Assembly: GCA_003511885.1 (NCBI GenBank)
Contig: DOIX01000199.1
Coordinates: forward strand, 37,505 to 55,449
Length of the DNA stretch: 17,945 bases
Direction: 5' to 3'
DNA from: Cyanobacteria bacterium UBA11153
Lineage (GTDB): Bacteria > Cyanobacteriota > Cyanobacteriia > Cyanobacteriales > Coleofasciculaceae
Below the pieces are notes generated by a model. The model saw only the letters and a program-made list of their open reading frames with translations. It ran no database searches and was not told the origin of the DNA. Positions 1-8,002 of the stretch are shown piece after piece; within the stretch, counting starts at the first letter, position 1, and the number at the start of each line of letters is the position of its first letter. A program made the position numbers and the translations under genes.

Positions 1-139
1 CCCTTGTCTCCCTTGTCCCCCTTCTCCCACTCCCCAAAATCTTAAGAAATCAGGATTGTACTGCCCATAGAGATGGTTGTGTGATATCAGTTGATGTGCA
101 AAAAGTAGTCTACTTCACCCAGCAATTGGTACAATCGTG

Positions 140-145
140 TAGAAT
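140..145 (+). promoter_or_regulatory. Candidate -10 box upstream of the cp12 leader
   Basis: The hexamer TAGAAT lies six bases before the first base of a structured block that starts at about 152, so a transcript starting there would begin with the first hairpin. No convincing -35 box is seen at the right distance. A near-match to the NtcA palindrome (GTA-N8-TAG instead of GTA-N8-TAC, 129-142) overlaps it. The assignment is an inference from spacing only. Confidence 0.3.
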
Positions 146-151
146 TGTAAC

Positions 152-297
152 AGCACTTGGGGATATTCCGAGTGCTACCAATGGCGAAGTTGCTCTCCTC
201 GCCCGGAAAACAACTTTGAACAATCCCCTCGACTTTAGTCAGGGGAATTCGTCAACCAATATGCACTCGATCGGATATTTCCGAAGGAGTCACAACT
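152..297 (+). ncRNA. Structured 5' leader or small RNA candidate upstream of cp12
   Basis: This stretch has no convincing gene but holds a dense series of self-complementary blocks. Hairpin one is AGCACTTGG (152-160) with CCGAGTGCT (168-176), containing one G-U pair. Hairpin two is GGCGA (183-187) with TCGCC (199-203). Hairpin three is CCCCT-GACT (225-234, one bulged C) with AGTCAGGGG (237-245). Hairpin four is TCGGA (271-275) with TCCGA (280-284). CGAGTGC (169-175) is also perfectly complementary to GCACTCG (263-269), which would compete with hairpin one. AAGTTG (188-193) could likewise pair with CAACTT (292-297). It resembles a leader or an independent small RNA. I cannot match it to a known RNA family. 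It ends about 50 bases before the cp12 start codon. Confidence 0.35.
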
Positions 298-349
298 TAG
301 AAAAAAAATTTTGTGTACCTCAGTGCGATAATCAACAACAAGGAAATCT

Positions 350-574
350 ATGAGCAACATTCAAGAAAAAATCGATCAAGAGCGTCAACAAGCGAGAACA
401 GTTTGCGATCTTCAAGGTGCAAACTCTAGTGAATGTGCGGCAGCATGGGATGTTGTCGAAGAATTGCAAGCAGAAGCAGCTCATCAAAAGCAAAAAGGTC
501 CAACCAAAAACTCCCTAGAGAAATATTGCGAAGCTAACCCCGACGCTGATGAGTGCCGACTCTATGATGATTAA
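350..574 (+). CDS. cp12: CP12, redox-switched inhibitor of GAPDH and phosphoribulokinase
   Basis: CP12 is a small, largely disordered protein. In the dark it bridges glyceraldehyde-3-phosphate dehydrogenase and phosphoribulokinase into an inactive complex, shutting down the Calvin cycle; thioredoxin reduction in light releases it. The 74-residue length is normal for cyanobacterial CP12. Both redox cysteine pairs are present, C19/C29 and C60/C69. The family core motif AWDVVEEL is at 32-39, and the C-terminal GAPDH-binding tail ECRLYDD ends the protein. The start is supported by AAGGAA about seven bases upstream. The gene stands alone, followed by a likely terminator, and is preceded by a structured untranslated stretch. 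Identification is firm; dark/light regulation is family knowledge, not seen here. Confidence 0.96.
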   Translation: MSNIQEKIDQERQQARTVCDLQGANSSECAAAWDVVEELQAEAAHQKQKGPTKNSLEKYCEANPDADECRLYDD

Positions 575-624
575 ATGTCTGTGAATCTCTATCTGGATCT
601 AAGTTTAGAGACAAGCTAACAGGG

Positions 625-666
625 AAAAGGGCAAGGGTAGATTAAACTTCCTTTGCCTTTTTCTTT
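625..666 (+). terminator. Probable Rho-independent terminator of cp12
   Basis: An imperfect stem pairs AAAAGGGCAAGG (625-636) with CCTTTGCCTTTT (650-661), allowing one bulge. A T-rich run (CCTTTTTCTTT) follows directly. It sits 51 bases after the cp12 stop codon, the only upstream + strand gene. Confidence 0.5.
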
Positions 667-789
667 GAGGTGAGAGGGAGAAGGAAATGTCGATATATTG
701 TTAGCCTGGAAGATGGACGATATCATCCCTAGTGGGATAGCAGTAGCAAAGGCTACCATAAATAAGTAATCACGTTGTCGCAACAAGCT

Positions 790-1383
790 ATGTCAGATAC
801 AATCCTCCGAGCGATAGTCTGGACAGACTATCGCATAGCAGTTTTATTTGGAGTTTTCATTCCCCTCAGTTTACTAATTTGGGCATTTGTTGAGAAAGCG
901 GATGCGATGCTCCGCCTCATGATTGTCTATTGGCGCGTTGCCAGTCTCTTGGCTTTTAGCGTTTATATTTTAATTGCTTCTTGGCCGATTGGTTTTATAT
1001 CAGGTATTTTAGCCCGATTCCTGATTCCTGTTTCCTTGTGGTTTTGGGTTGATGTGAATGAAGATATTGACGATCGCCCTGCTAGTCCCTTAAAGTTGAC
1101 ATTGACCGCTTGGCGCTGGGCAATGACCGTTTATTGTACCTTGGGTTTTCTCTGGAGCCTGACTTTTGTCCGGTGTGGCTTTGCCCGGGGTGCGATTCAG
1201 GAAAATTCCTGTCAGGTTTGGTTGGAGGCTCCTTCCTTATTCAAAGAATATTTTCATCACAATTCTAAACCGGAATTTCTGGGTTTTCTGGGAATGGTAG
1301 GATTAGTAATCTATGTTCTTTATTTGGGCTATTTTGTCCTAATTAGGTTGGGTAAACAGGGGCGTTCCGCTATGGAACAGTAA
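790..1383 (+). CDS. Multi-pass membrane protein, DUF3177-like, unknown function
   Basis: This is a 197-residue integral membrane protein if translation starts at the ATG at 790. A TTG at 775 is in frame but adds only five residues and is a weaker choice. Four or five hydrophobic segments are visible: about residues 17-33, 45-64, 66-88 (ending in WFWVDVNEDIDD), 107-126 and 168-190. The acidic stretch after the third segment (VNEDIDDRP) and the preceding ARFLIPVSLWFWVD resemble the cyanobacterial DUF3177 family as I remember it; the family has no assigned function. No signal peptide or enzyme motif is evident. It lies between cp12 and a conserved hypothetical, with about 160 bp of A/T-rich repeat-like sequence after it, so operon membership is unclear. 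Confidence 0.75.
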   Translation: MSDTILRAIVWTDYRIAVLFGVFIPLSLLIWAFVEKADAMLRLMIVYWRVASLLAFSVYILIASWPIGFISGILARFLIPVSLWFWVDVNEDIDDRPASPLKLTLTAWRWAMTVYCTLGFLWSLTFVRCGFARGAIQENSCQVWLEAPSLFKEYFHHNSKPEFLGFLGMVGLVIYVLYLGYFVLIRLGKQGRSAMEQ

Positions 1384-1542
1384 AATTTATGATTGGTTAT
1401 TGGTTGTTTGTTATCCAGCGTTGGTTATAATTTATTTGTTTGATAAATTGGGCATAGAGAACAATAAATTAACCACGAAAGAACCAGGACAAACTAACTA
1501 ATAACCAAGAACAATTAATGAATAAGTAACTACTAATCACAA

Positions 1543-1845
1543 ATGAATGATTCTCTTGAGAGCCGTCTGGAAAAATATACGCTTAAACATCCTCAAGAAG
1601 TACTGATTGTAACGGTTAGGATTGGAGAAGAAGAGGATCGAATTGCCATTTTTAAAGGATTTTCTAGCTCCTTGATGCGTCCGACTGCTTTCGATCCAGA
1701 TGTGCCCCTGTTACCAGAAGATGCGGAAATTATCAGTATAGATCGGGTGGCTAGTCCCTACAACCCGAATAGACCCCGTTATATCGAGCAAGGGCTGAGT
1801 GGGGACGCGATCGCAAAATTGTTGTCAGATGCTCGGATCGATTAA
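1543..1845 (+). CDS. Conserved cyanobacterial hypothetical protein (DUF7734-like)
   Basis: This is a soluble 100-residue protein with no membrane segment or signal. The N-terminal half reads as beta-strands (EVLIVTVRIG, RIAIFKGFSSSL) and continues into RPTAFDPDVPLLPEDAEI, then IDRVASPYNPNRPRYIEQGLS and a short C-terminal helix. The pattern looks like a small conserved protein shared by cyanobacteria and plastids. The number DUF7734 is a recollection and should be checked. No catalytic motif is visible. No clear Shine-Dalgarno precedes the ATG. It lies 60 bp upstream of glmM in the same direction and could be co-transcribed with it. Confidence 0.7.
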   Translation: MNDSLESRLEKYTLKHPQEVLIVTVRIGEEEDRIAIFKGFSSSLMRPTAFDPDVPLLPEDAEIISIDRVASPYNPNRPRYIEQGLSGDAIAKLLSDARID

Positions 1846-1905
1846 CGGATCGGAAAAGAAAGTGCTATTCTCCACAATATTGTCTTGTGTGAGGAGAGTT
1901 AAATT

Positions 1906-3375
1906 ATGGTGACATCCCCCATCCGGAGTCAAGGATTCAATTCTTTGGATATCCTCCAAAAGGATCGACGCTCGTTATTGACAAATGTCAATATTTTTGG
2001 TAAGGGACTGAATTTGCCAGCGACACCTTTGTTTGGTACTGATGGTATTCGAGGCAGAGTCGGAGACTTCCTGACGGCAGACTTGGCATTACAGGTTGGT
2101 TTTTGGGCGGGTAAGGTATGGCAAGAAGTGGCCTCTGGTTGCGGTACGGTAATTGTGGGACAAGATTCGCGCAATTCAAGTGATATGTTAGCGATCGCGC
2201 TGAGTCAGGGATTAACTGCTGCCGGATTGGAGGTGTGGAATTTGGGATTATGTCCAACTCCGGGAGTTGCTTATCTGACGGGTGCTACTGATGCGGTGGG
2301 GGGCGTGATGATTTCTGCCAGTCACAATCCGCCAGAGGACAATGGGATTAAGTTTTTTAGTGCCCAAGGCGCGAAGTTGTCAGGGGCTGTGCAGAAAGGG
2401 ATTGAAGCTGGCTTAAGAAGTGGTGGGACAAATGCTGGTTTGCTTGGTGCTTGTGGAAAGCATTACGATAGACCAGAGTTGGTGAAGCAATATGTAGAAT
2501 CTCTACTCCGTCCCCTAACAGGTGTCATAAATTTACAGGGAATGCGGATTGTCCTTGATTTGGCTTGGGGTGCTAGCGTGGGTTTGGCGGGAGAAGTGTT
2601 TGCCAAATTGGGGGCAGAAGTAATTTGCTTGCATAATGTAGCAGATGGCGATCGTATTAATGTTAATTGTGGCTCTACTCACTTGGCTGCTTTGCAAAAA
2701 GCGGTATTTGAGTATGGGGCGGATATGGGTTTTGCTTTTGATGGGGATGCTGATAGGGTAATGGCAGTAGATGCTCGAGGTAGGGTCGTAGATGGAGATT
2801 ATATTCTTTATTTATGGGGTCAAAGCTTGCGGAAGTCCGAGCAGTTACCAGGAGATTTGATTATTGCTACAGTGATGGCGAATCTCGGCTTTGAGCAAGC
2901 CTGGACAAAGTTGGGTGGTAAGATGGTGCGAACTGCTGTGGGAGATCGATATGTCCAGGCCGAAATGGAGCGCACTGGAGCTATGTTAGGAGGCGAACAA
3001 TCCGGACATATTCTTTGCCACCACTATGGCATAACTGGTGATGGAATCCTGACTGCTTTACATTTAGCATCTTTGGTGCGACAGTCTGGAGTTTCATTAG
3101 CTCAGTTAGTGGATCAAAGCTTTCAGACTTACCCTCAACTATTACGCAATGTTCGAGTCGAAGATCGCGATCGTCGATTAAACTGGCACAATTGCGATCC
3201 TCTCACATCTGCGATCGCACAAGCTGAAGCCGAAATGGGCAATCAAGGACGAATTCTGGTGCGCGCTTCTGGTACTGAACCTGCGATCCGCGTTATGGTA
3301 GAAGCTGCTAGCCCTGAACTTGCCCACCATTGGGCATCTGAGCTAGTTTTATCTGTGGAGCAACACCTAGCTTGA
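1906..3375 (+). CDS. glmM: Phosphoglucosamine mutase
   Basis: GlmM converts glucosamine-6-phosphate to glucosamine-1-phosphate, the step before UDP-GlcNAc synthesis for peptidoglycan and other envelope glycans. All alpha-D-phosphohexomutase signatures are in order. [11 protein letters not shown] is at 40-50. The phosphoserine loop ISASHNP is at 136-142, with S139 as the expected phosphorylated serine. The metal loop DGDADR is at 279-284, the sugar-binding loop GGEQSGH at 362-368, and the phosphate-binding loop RASGTEP at 453-459. The GEQSGH sugar loop and SASHNP favour GlmM over phosphomannomutase. The 489 residues include about 38 residues before the first conserved block, an N-terminal extension usual in cyanobacterial GlmM. 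A GGAG run lies about 10 bases before the ATG. Downstream is a hairpin-rich repeat region. Confidence 0.95.
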   Translation: MVTSPIRSQGFNSLDILQKDRRSLLTNVNIFGKGLNLPATPLFGTDGIRGRVGDFLTADLALQVGFWAGKVWQEVASGCGTVIVGQDSRNSSDMLAIALSQGLTAAGLEVWNLGLCPTPGVAYLTGATDAVGGVMISASHNPPEDNGIKFFSAQGAKLSGAVQKGIEAGLRSGGTNAGLLGACGKHYDRPELVKQYVESLLRPLTGVINLQGMRIVLDLAWGASVGLAGEVFAKLGAEVICLHNVADGDRINVNCGSTHLAALQKAVFEYGADMGFAFDGDADRVMAVDARGRVVDGDYILYLWGQSLRKSEQLPGDLIIATVMANLGFEQAWTKLGGKMVRTAVGDRYVQAEMERTGAMLGGEQSGHILCHHYGITGDGILTALHLASLVRQSGVSLAQLVDQSFQTYPQLLRNVRVEDRDRRLNWHNCDPLTSAIAQAEAEMGNQGRILVRASGTEPAIRVMVEAASPELAHHWASELVLSVEQHLA

Positions 3376-3378
3376 GTT

Positions 3379-3500
3379 TGAAGGCTGAAGGCTCAAGGCT
3401 CAAGGCTAATTGCCTCTTGTCACTTCCAGCCAAAGTCTAGCGCTATAAGTCCAGCACTGGGCGATACCTAGAGCGGGCATAGCGCCAGACTTAGCCTTCA
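3379..3500. repeat. Nested inverted repeat after glmM
   Basis: Three nested arms are visible. The outer pair is TGAAGGCT (3379-3386) with AGCCTTCA (3493-3500). The middle pair is AAGTCTAGCGCTAT (3433-3446) with ATAGCGCCAGACTT (3479-3492), matching 13 of 14 positions. At the centre is CCAGCACTGG (3451-3460). The whole could fold into a ~120-base hairpin. There is no T-tract, so it is more like a MITE or REP-type element than a simple glmM terminator, although it may stop or stabilise the transcript. Confidence 0.6.
3381..3408 (+). repeat. Heptameric tandem repeat (AAGGCTN)4
   Basis: Four exact 7-base units (AAGGCTG, AAGGCTC, AAGGCTC, AAGGCTA) begin five bases after the glmM stop codon. This is the type of short tandemly repeated heptamer known from filamentous cyanobacteria. 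It forms the left outer arm of the larger inverted repeat described next. Confidence 0.85.
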
Positions 3501-3631
3501 GCGCTTGTCAATCCAACTGAATGCCCACCAACTAATAAATTGAGCGTAGCGAATCCTGATAATTTTGGAGCGGCTTGCTGTTCGACATACTTCTTGAGCT
3601 GCTCAACCGCAACTGGCAACAAAATATGAGA
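3491..3631 (-). pseudogene. Possible fragment of a decayed gene
   Basis: On the minus strand a frame stays open for about 46 codons and reads like protein: LPVAVEQLKKYVEQQAAPKL, then SGFATLNLLVGG and a stop (TAA) at 3493-3491. Residue choice (amphipathic helix EQLKKYVEQQ, then a hydrophobic stretch) looks more like coding sequence than the repeats around it. It has no start codon with a ribosome site and stops upstream at a TGA, so it would be only the C-terminal end of a lost gene. The stop lies inside the right arm of the inverted repeat. I do not recognise the family. The rest of 3376-3834 is repeats. Confidence 0.2.
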
Positions 3632-3648
3632 ACGTCACATTCAACAAA

Positions 3649-3754
3649 TATAGCAACCGCCAGGGCAGCCCCGACATTATAAATTCCTCAAAGCCTTGAT
3701 TGGACAGCTTTCTTCCCGATCCAATAGCAAGAGTGCCCCTAGTCCCTCGCTATA
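3649..3754 (+). repeat. Dispersed ~100-bp repeat, copy A
   Basis: This 106-bp element begins TATAGCAACCG and ends CCTCGCTATA, so its ends are the 6-base inverted repeat TATAGC/GCTATA. Shared internal blocks include ATTCCTCAAA, CTTGATT, CAGCTTTCTTCCCGATCCAA and CCCCTAGTCCCTCGCTATA. Copies B (9228-9325) and C (14592-14696) have the same order and orientation. Copy A lies 80 bp before the hpsL start codon. It has no coding capacity. Confidence 0.85.
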
Positions 3755-3834
3755 TAATGGTGGCTAGGCTGTAGTTCCCATAATCTGACAACTTCTCTTC
3801 CGCTCAAACCAAAAAACAGCTCCATTGCTGTACC

Positions 3835-5538
3835 ATGCCAAAGTCTAAATCAAAATCTAAGCAAAAATTAAAGAAAGGAAAAAAGAAGTCAAAGCCGTCT
3901 GAGAAACCTACTCTCAGTCTCAAAGAGCAGTTAGCTCAAAAGCGCAAGAAACAAAAGGAAATCCAAGAACTAATTAAATGGATCTCTATTAGTCTAGTCC
4001 CTGGGATATTACTGGGATTAATCCTTGGTGTAACCAAAGATCCAAAATTGGGTGTAGCACCTGTAGTAGCAATTCCGGCTCTTATTCTCTCCTATAAATA
4101 TCCTCGCCAAGCCCTTTGGGCGTTTTTGATTTATATGCCCTTTAGTGGCACCGTCGTTTATGCCTTGGGAGGTAACGCACTACTTCAGCTAGCCAAAGAT
4201 GGCTTTTATATTCCTGCCCTACTTGGCTTAGTTGGAGAATGTAAACGGAAAAGACAACCTATTTTAGTTCCCAAAGCACTGATGCCAACCTTTAGCATTT
4301 CACTGGGGTTGTCCATAATGACACTAATTTTTGTTAACTTAGTCCAGCTACAATTAAGCGGGAAGGAGACAGGACAACCCTTTTTACAAGGAATTTTGGG
4401 ATTAAAAATATTTTTGGGATACGTGCCTCTGATATTTTGCGCTTATTATCTCATAGAAGATAAAAAGCAGTTGCTATTTTTGGCTCGCCTCCATTTAATT
4501 CTTGCGATTGCTTGCTGTGCCCTCAGTCTGGTCCAGTACTCAATGCTGCAAAGAGGAATCTGTCGCGGTACAGATCATCTAGCGGGAGATTTATTATTTA
4601 AGGCAAGTGTCGAGGCTAAGTGTTTTGTGGGTGGGGCTTTGCTTTACAGTCCTTCTCAGGGTGTAATTCGTTTACCGGGGACATTTGTGTCTCCCTGGCA
4701 CTGGGGGTGGTTTCTGATTTCCAATAGCGTTTTGACTTTTGCTGTAGCCTTTTGCGATACTTCTCCTTTATGGCGGCTGATGGGCTTGGGTGGTATGGCA
4801 ATAGTGTTTATCAATTCTGTAATTTGCGGTCAAAGAATTGCCCTTGCTTTAGTACCTGTAGTAACTGTTATTTTATTAGTACTGACTGGTCAAATAGCTA
4901 ATCTCAAGCGATTTCTCCCGATTGCAGTGGGTATTGGTTTAGTAATTATCATCGCTATGGCAACTAATCCGGAAGTAATTCAGGAAAGAATTGCCAGTTT
5001 TCAGGGACGTGCTTCAGCTTCCCCTCCCGATGAATTTATTAAGGATCAATGGCAGTGGGCCCTGGGCAACCAAGATGGATTTCTGGGCAATGGTTTAGGA
5101 AGAGGCACTAATTCCACTCGTACTTTTGGTGAAGTGTCACTAATTGAAACTTACTTTCCCAAGGTAATTTTTGAAGTCGGTTTATTGGGATTTGCTGCAT
5201 ATATGATTTTTGCCAGTCATCTGACAGGGTTAACATTCAAGACTTACCGATCTCTTAAAGACAAAAGCTTACGCGATTTTGGCTCCTGTTATTGGGTTTT
5301 TGTATTGATAATCAGCTATAACACTTACTGGTATCCCTTGGATACCGATCCAGTAGCAGTATATTACTGGTTTTTGGCAGGGGTAATCTTCGCCTTACCA
5401 AAAATAGACAAGCAGGAACAAGAAAAACTCAAATTAGCCCAAGAAGAAAATGTGGAGATATTACCGAAAAAGGGATTAAGCATAAAGTCTAAACAATCGA
5501 GGATGCAGGATGGAAATATTAGACTCGATCTTGGCTAG
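3835..5538 (+). CDS. hpsL: HpsL, O-antigen ligase/Wzy-like polysaccharide membrane protein
   Basis: This 567-residue polytopic membrane protein matches the hormogonium polysaccharide protein HpsL, which belongs to the O-antigen ligase/polymerase (Wzy_C-like) superfamily. A very lysine-rich cytoplasmic tail fills residues 1-48. About ten to eleven hydrophobic segments follow (for example 50-65, 73-87, 92-109, 185-206, 217-236, 290-306, 315-330, 334-351, 361-376, 446-460, 486-500, 508-521). The large loop after residue 376 carries the ligase-like motif GLGRGTNST (420-428), then E438 and a FEVGLLG segment (446-452). GTFVSPWHWGWF (282-293) is another conserved-looking loop. The C-terminus is charged and cytoplasmic. 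Expected role: polymerising or ligating slime polysaccharide at the inner membrane. It is first in the gene run; hpsU follows after 57 bp. The symbol is from memory of the family. Confidence 0.8.
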   Translation: MPKSKSKSKQKLKKGKKKSKPSEKPTLSLKEQLAQKRKKQKEIQELIKWISISLVPGILLGLILGVTKDPKLGVAPVVAIPALILSYKYPRQALWAFLIYMPFSGTVVYALGGNALLQLAKDGFYIPALLGLVGECKRKRQPILVPKALMPTFSISLGLSIMTLIFVNLVQLQLSGKETGQPFLQGILGLKIFLGYVPLIFCAYYLIEDKKQLLFLARLHLILAIACCALSLVQYSMLQRGICRGTDHLAGDLLFKASVEAKCFVGGALLYSPSQGVIRLPGTFVSPWHWGWFLISNSVLTFAVAFCDTSPLWRLMGLGGMAIVFINSVICGQRIALALVPVVTVILLVLTGQIANLKRFLPIAVGIGLVIIIAMATNPEVIQERIASFQGRASASPPDEFIKDQWQWALGNQDGFLGNGLGRGTNSTRTFGEVSLIETYFPKVIFEVGLLGFAAYMIFASHLTGLTFKTYRSLKDKSLRDFGSCYWVFVLIISYNTYWYPLDTDPVAVYYWFLAGVIFALPKIDKQEQEKLKLAQEENVEILPKKGLSIKSKQSRMQDGNIRLDLG

Positions 5539-5595
5539 ATTATTGTCAATAATTCATCGATCATCTTTCATATTCTAACAAATAGCGATCGTAAT

Positions 5596-6720
5596 ATGTC
5601 GAATCAAAAGCCTGGAGCAAAAAAACGTTTAGACTGGATAGATCAAACAAAAGGCTTGGCAATTTTAGGGATTATCATATTTCATTTTTTTCAAAACTAT
5701 CCAGATCGCATTAATTTGGTAAATATTTTAGATAGAAACGGTGCAAGATGGGGATATGCCGCCGTAGATATCTTCTTTGTTATTGCTGGATTTAATACTA
5801 GTTATAGTCTGGCATCCTTAATCAAAGGAGGAAAAATCAGTTTAGGGAGAATTGATTGGATTGAATGGCTAAGAAAGCGTATAATTAGACTATACCCTAA
5901 TTATTGGCTGGCGATAATATTAAGTATTATCCTCTTGGCAGTTTGGGGGAGAGTAAATATCAAATCGTTTCAAGATTTAATATTGATGGGAATTGGTGTA
6001 CCGGGGTATGAGCGATTCAAAACACTCAATCCGGGGTTCTGGTTTTTCTCAGTTATCCTCCAAGCTTATTTAATTACGCCGCTCATATTTTTTGTTTGCA
6101 AATGGAAAGCCCAAAGGATTTTACTACTAGGTATTATCGTTGGTGCGATCGCAAAAATTATGGCTCTAGCCAATACCGAAGATCCCGGCTTTTTCATCTT
6201 CCTAGTCCAAAGTAATCTAATTACTAGCTATATATTTCCTTTATGTTTGGGATTATACTGGGGATTTATTTACTGCGAAAACCAGAAATTCAGGAGAATT
6301 GACTGGGAAGTTTCTATCGCTGCCTTCGCTATCGGAATCGCTATGTATGGATTCCTTCTTTTAAGTAGAATAGAATTTATATACATGATCGGATTCGATA
6401 TTCTCTTTACCCCTTTATTCTTGTTATTATTTTACTGGATTTGTCAAACTATTATCCCCAAAATGACACTGGCGGGGAAAGATTTAAACCTATTTTCCCT
6501 GATGGGTGTCTATTCATATCAAATATATCTCATCCATCAACCCCTACTTTTTGTAGCCCTGCCCATATTGGGCAAAAGGATTGACTTGCCTTCCTATCCC
6601 AGACTTTTCTTGGCTATAATAGCGATCGCAATCCTCATCACCCTATATGTCTTTGTTTTCATCCAGCTAGATAATTTATTGGGCAAACTGATGGAAAAAA
6701 TCACCCAAAAATCTGCCTAG
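5596..6720 (+). CDS. hpsU: HpsU-like acyltransferase of the polysaccharide locus
   Basis: This is a 374-residue integral membrane acyltransferase (acyltransferase family 3), which transfers acetyl or another acyl group to a sugar during polysaccharide assembly. The N-terminus reads RLDWIDQTKGLAILGIIIFH (11-30); H30 is in the place of the family's conserved histidine. GYAAVDIFFVIAGF (53-66) and RKRIIRLYPNYWLA (93-106) are the other signature blocks. A second conserved-looking histidine is in YLIHQP (311-316). About ten membrane segments are visible. It sits between hpsL and the GT2 gene with gaps of 57 and 39 bp, so it is probably in the same transcript. Family assignment is solid; the name HpsU rests on context and memory. 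Confidence 0.78.
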   Translation: MSNQKPGAKKRLDWIDQTKGLAILGIIIFHFFQNYPDRINLVNILDRNGARWGYAAVDIFFVIAGFNTSYSLASLIKGGKISLGRIDWIEWLRKRIIRLYPNYWLAIILSIILLAVWGRVNIKSFQDLILMGIGVPGYERFKTLNPGFWFFSVILQAYLITPLIFFVCKWKAQRILLLGIIVGAIAKIMALANTEDPGFFIFLVQSNLITSYIFPLCLGLYWGFIYCENQKFRRIDWEVSIAAFAIGIAMYGFLLLSRIEFIYMIGFDILFTPLFLLLFYWICQTIIPKMTLAGKDLNLFSLMGVYSYQIYLIHQPLLFVALPILGKRIDLPSYPRLFLAIIAIAILITLYVFVFIQLDNLLGKLMEKITQKSA

Positions 6721-6759
6721 TCTAGAAATAGAGAAATATCTTAACCCCAATCATCGACT

Positions 6760-7818
6760 ATGACATTACCCTTACTTTCTGTAATTATTCCAACTTACGG
6801 CCCCAACGCACCCTCGCGAGATAAACTATTGCGGGATACTCTGGCAAACGTACTCGAACAAGACTATCCATCCTTTGAAATTATTGTAGTCGATCAAACC
6901 CCAACCCACGATCCTCAAACACAAGCTTATTTAGAAAAACTGGCTGGAGAAAAAAAAATCGATTGGTATCGAGTTAACTGGGCAAGCTTACCAGGGGCAA
7001 GAAACTATGGAGTCAGACGGGCTTCCGGCGAAATTATCGTATTTATTGATGATGATATTATCATGCCCCCAGGCTATTTAGCAGCTCATGCCCGCAATTA
7101 TAGTAATCCAGAAATTGGGACAGTAGCAGGGCGAGTTTTCGACAAAATGAAACTCTCAGAAACCGGAAACTGGAAAGAAGGAGAAGCAGTCAGAGAAGAC
7201 TTAGTTAAAAAACTACCCCAACTAAACTTAAAACGCCAAGTAGAAGAATTACCCCCCCAAGCAATGGACCCCGGAATTGCCTGGTATTATATAGATTTAG
7301 TCCATACAATCAAACCCCAACAAGTAATTTCCGCCAGAGGATGTAACATGTCATATCGCCGCGAAATCTTTACCAAACATGGAGTATGGTTTGACGAAAG
7401 ATTTCGCGGCAGCGCCGTCAGAGAAGAATCAGACTTTTGCTTGCGATTGCGGAAAACAGGATACAAAATTTGGTATAGTCCAGAAGCCTATTTAGTACAC
7501 TTAGCCGAAGAGACAGGTGGTTGTCACGATATCAGTACGCGATCGCTAAAATACCAAACAACCTTCTATCATAACCATTTTCTCATGGCCTTAAAGAATC
7601 TCACCATCACCCAACAACTGAGATTATACGCCAAACTGTTTGATTGCCACGTCTTAGGAAACCCCCCCTGTAACAAAAGCGGCTCCCCCATTAAAATCCT
7701 GACACGGGGAGGATTCTACGGCTTAGGCTTCATAGATGCGATCGCAACATTAATCAAGTCTAACTGGGATGACGGTCAAAGTTACACTAAACAAGACTTA
7801 GCATCTACTAAACAGTAA
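6760..7818 (+). CDS. hpsN: HpsN-like family 2 glycosyltransferase
   Basis: This is a 352-residue soluble or membrane-associated GT-A (GT2) glycosyltransferase that would add a sugar from a nucleotide donor to the growing polysaccharide repeat unit. The fold's markers appear in order: LLSVIIPTYG (5-14), IIVVDQTPTHD (41-51) with D45 for nucleotide binding, PGARNYGVRRASGE (78-91), and the DXD-type FIDDDI (95-100) for metal-sugar binding. The acceptor-side motif SARGCNMSYRRE (191-202) and the catalytic-base region REESDFCLRLRKTGY (221-235) follow, with LVHLAEE (245-251) after them. There is no membrane anchor. It lies 39 bp after the acyltransferase. A large inverted repeat separates it from the next glycosyltransferase. 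HpsN is the best match I recall for this type in HPS loci. Confidence 0.8.
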   Translation: MTLPLLSVIIPTYGPNAPSRDKLLRDTLANVLEQDYPSFEIIVVDQTPTHDPQTQAYLEKLAGEKKIDWYRVNWASLPGARNYGVRRASGEIIVFIDDDIIMPPGYLAAHARNYSNPEIGTVAGRVFDKMKLSETGNWKEGEAVREDLVKKLPQLNLKRQVEELPPQAMDPGIAWYYIDLVHTIKPQQVISARGCNMSYRREIFTKHGVWFDERFRGSAVREESDFCLRLRKTGYKIWYSPEAYLVHLAEETGGCHDISTRSLKYQTTFYHNHFLMALKNLTITQQLRLYAKLFDCHVLGNPPCNKSGSPIKILTRGGFYGLGFIDAIATLIKSNWDDGQSYTKQDLASTKQ

Positions 7819-7820
7819 TT

Positions 7821-7970
7821 AAAAAAACGCAAAGAGCGCAAAGGGAGGCGCAAAGAGGGCAAAGAGTCAATCCGATATCCAAGATAAATAACTAAGATTA
7901 TTGCGTCACCATTAACTTCCCAATAAACCTTTGCGCCCTTTGCGTTAAACTTTGCGCCCTTTGCGTTAAA
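7821..7970. repeat. Long inverted repeat built of direct repeats (hpsN-hpsO gap)
   Basis: The right arm is two perfect 21-bp direct copies (7929-7949 and 7950-7970) of a unit starting CTTTGCGCCCTTTGCG and ending TTAAA. The left arm holds two degenerate complementary copies, AACGCAAAGAGCGCAAAG (7826-7843) and CGCAAAGAGGGCAAAG (7849-7864). A ~65-bp loop separates them. A-tracts bound both outer ends. A degraded relative appears near 14728-14757 (TTTGCG...CCTTTGCG...GCGTTAAAA). It lies inside the polysaccharide gene run, so it may reduce or process transcripts between hpsN and hpsO. Confidence 0.8.
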
Positions 7971-8002
7971 AAAAAATATCCCGATACCTAACGATCAAAA
8001 TT

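Noticed and set aside
81..353. GTG-started 90-codon frame ending in an ATGA overlap with cp12
   Set aside because: It covers the hairpin-rich stretch, lacks a ribosome site and shows no protein-like pattern I recognise; the overlap with cp12 is probably chance.
775..789. TTG start giving five extra residues to the membrane protein
   Set aside because: The ATG at 790 fits the family N-terminus better and no ribosome site supports the TTG.
1929..2257. Minus-strand frames inside glmM
   Set aside because: They are antisense to a firmly identified gene and have no signals of their own.
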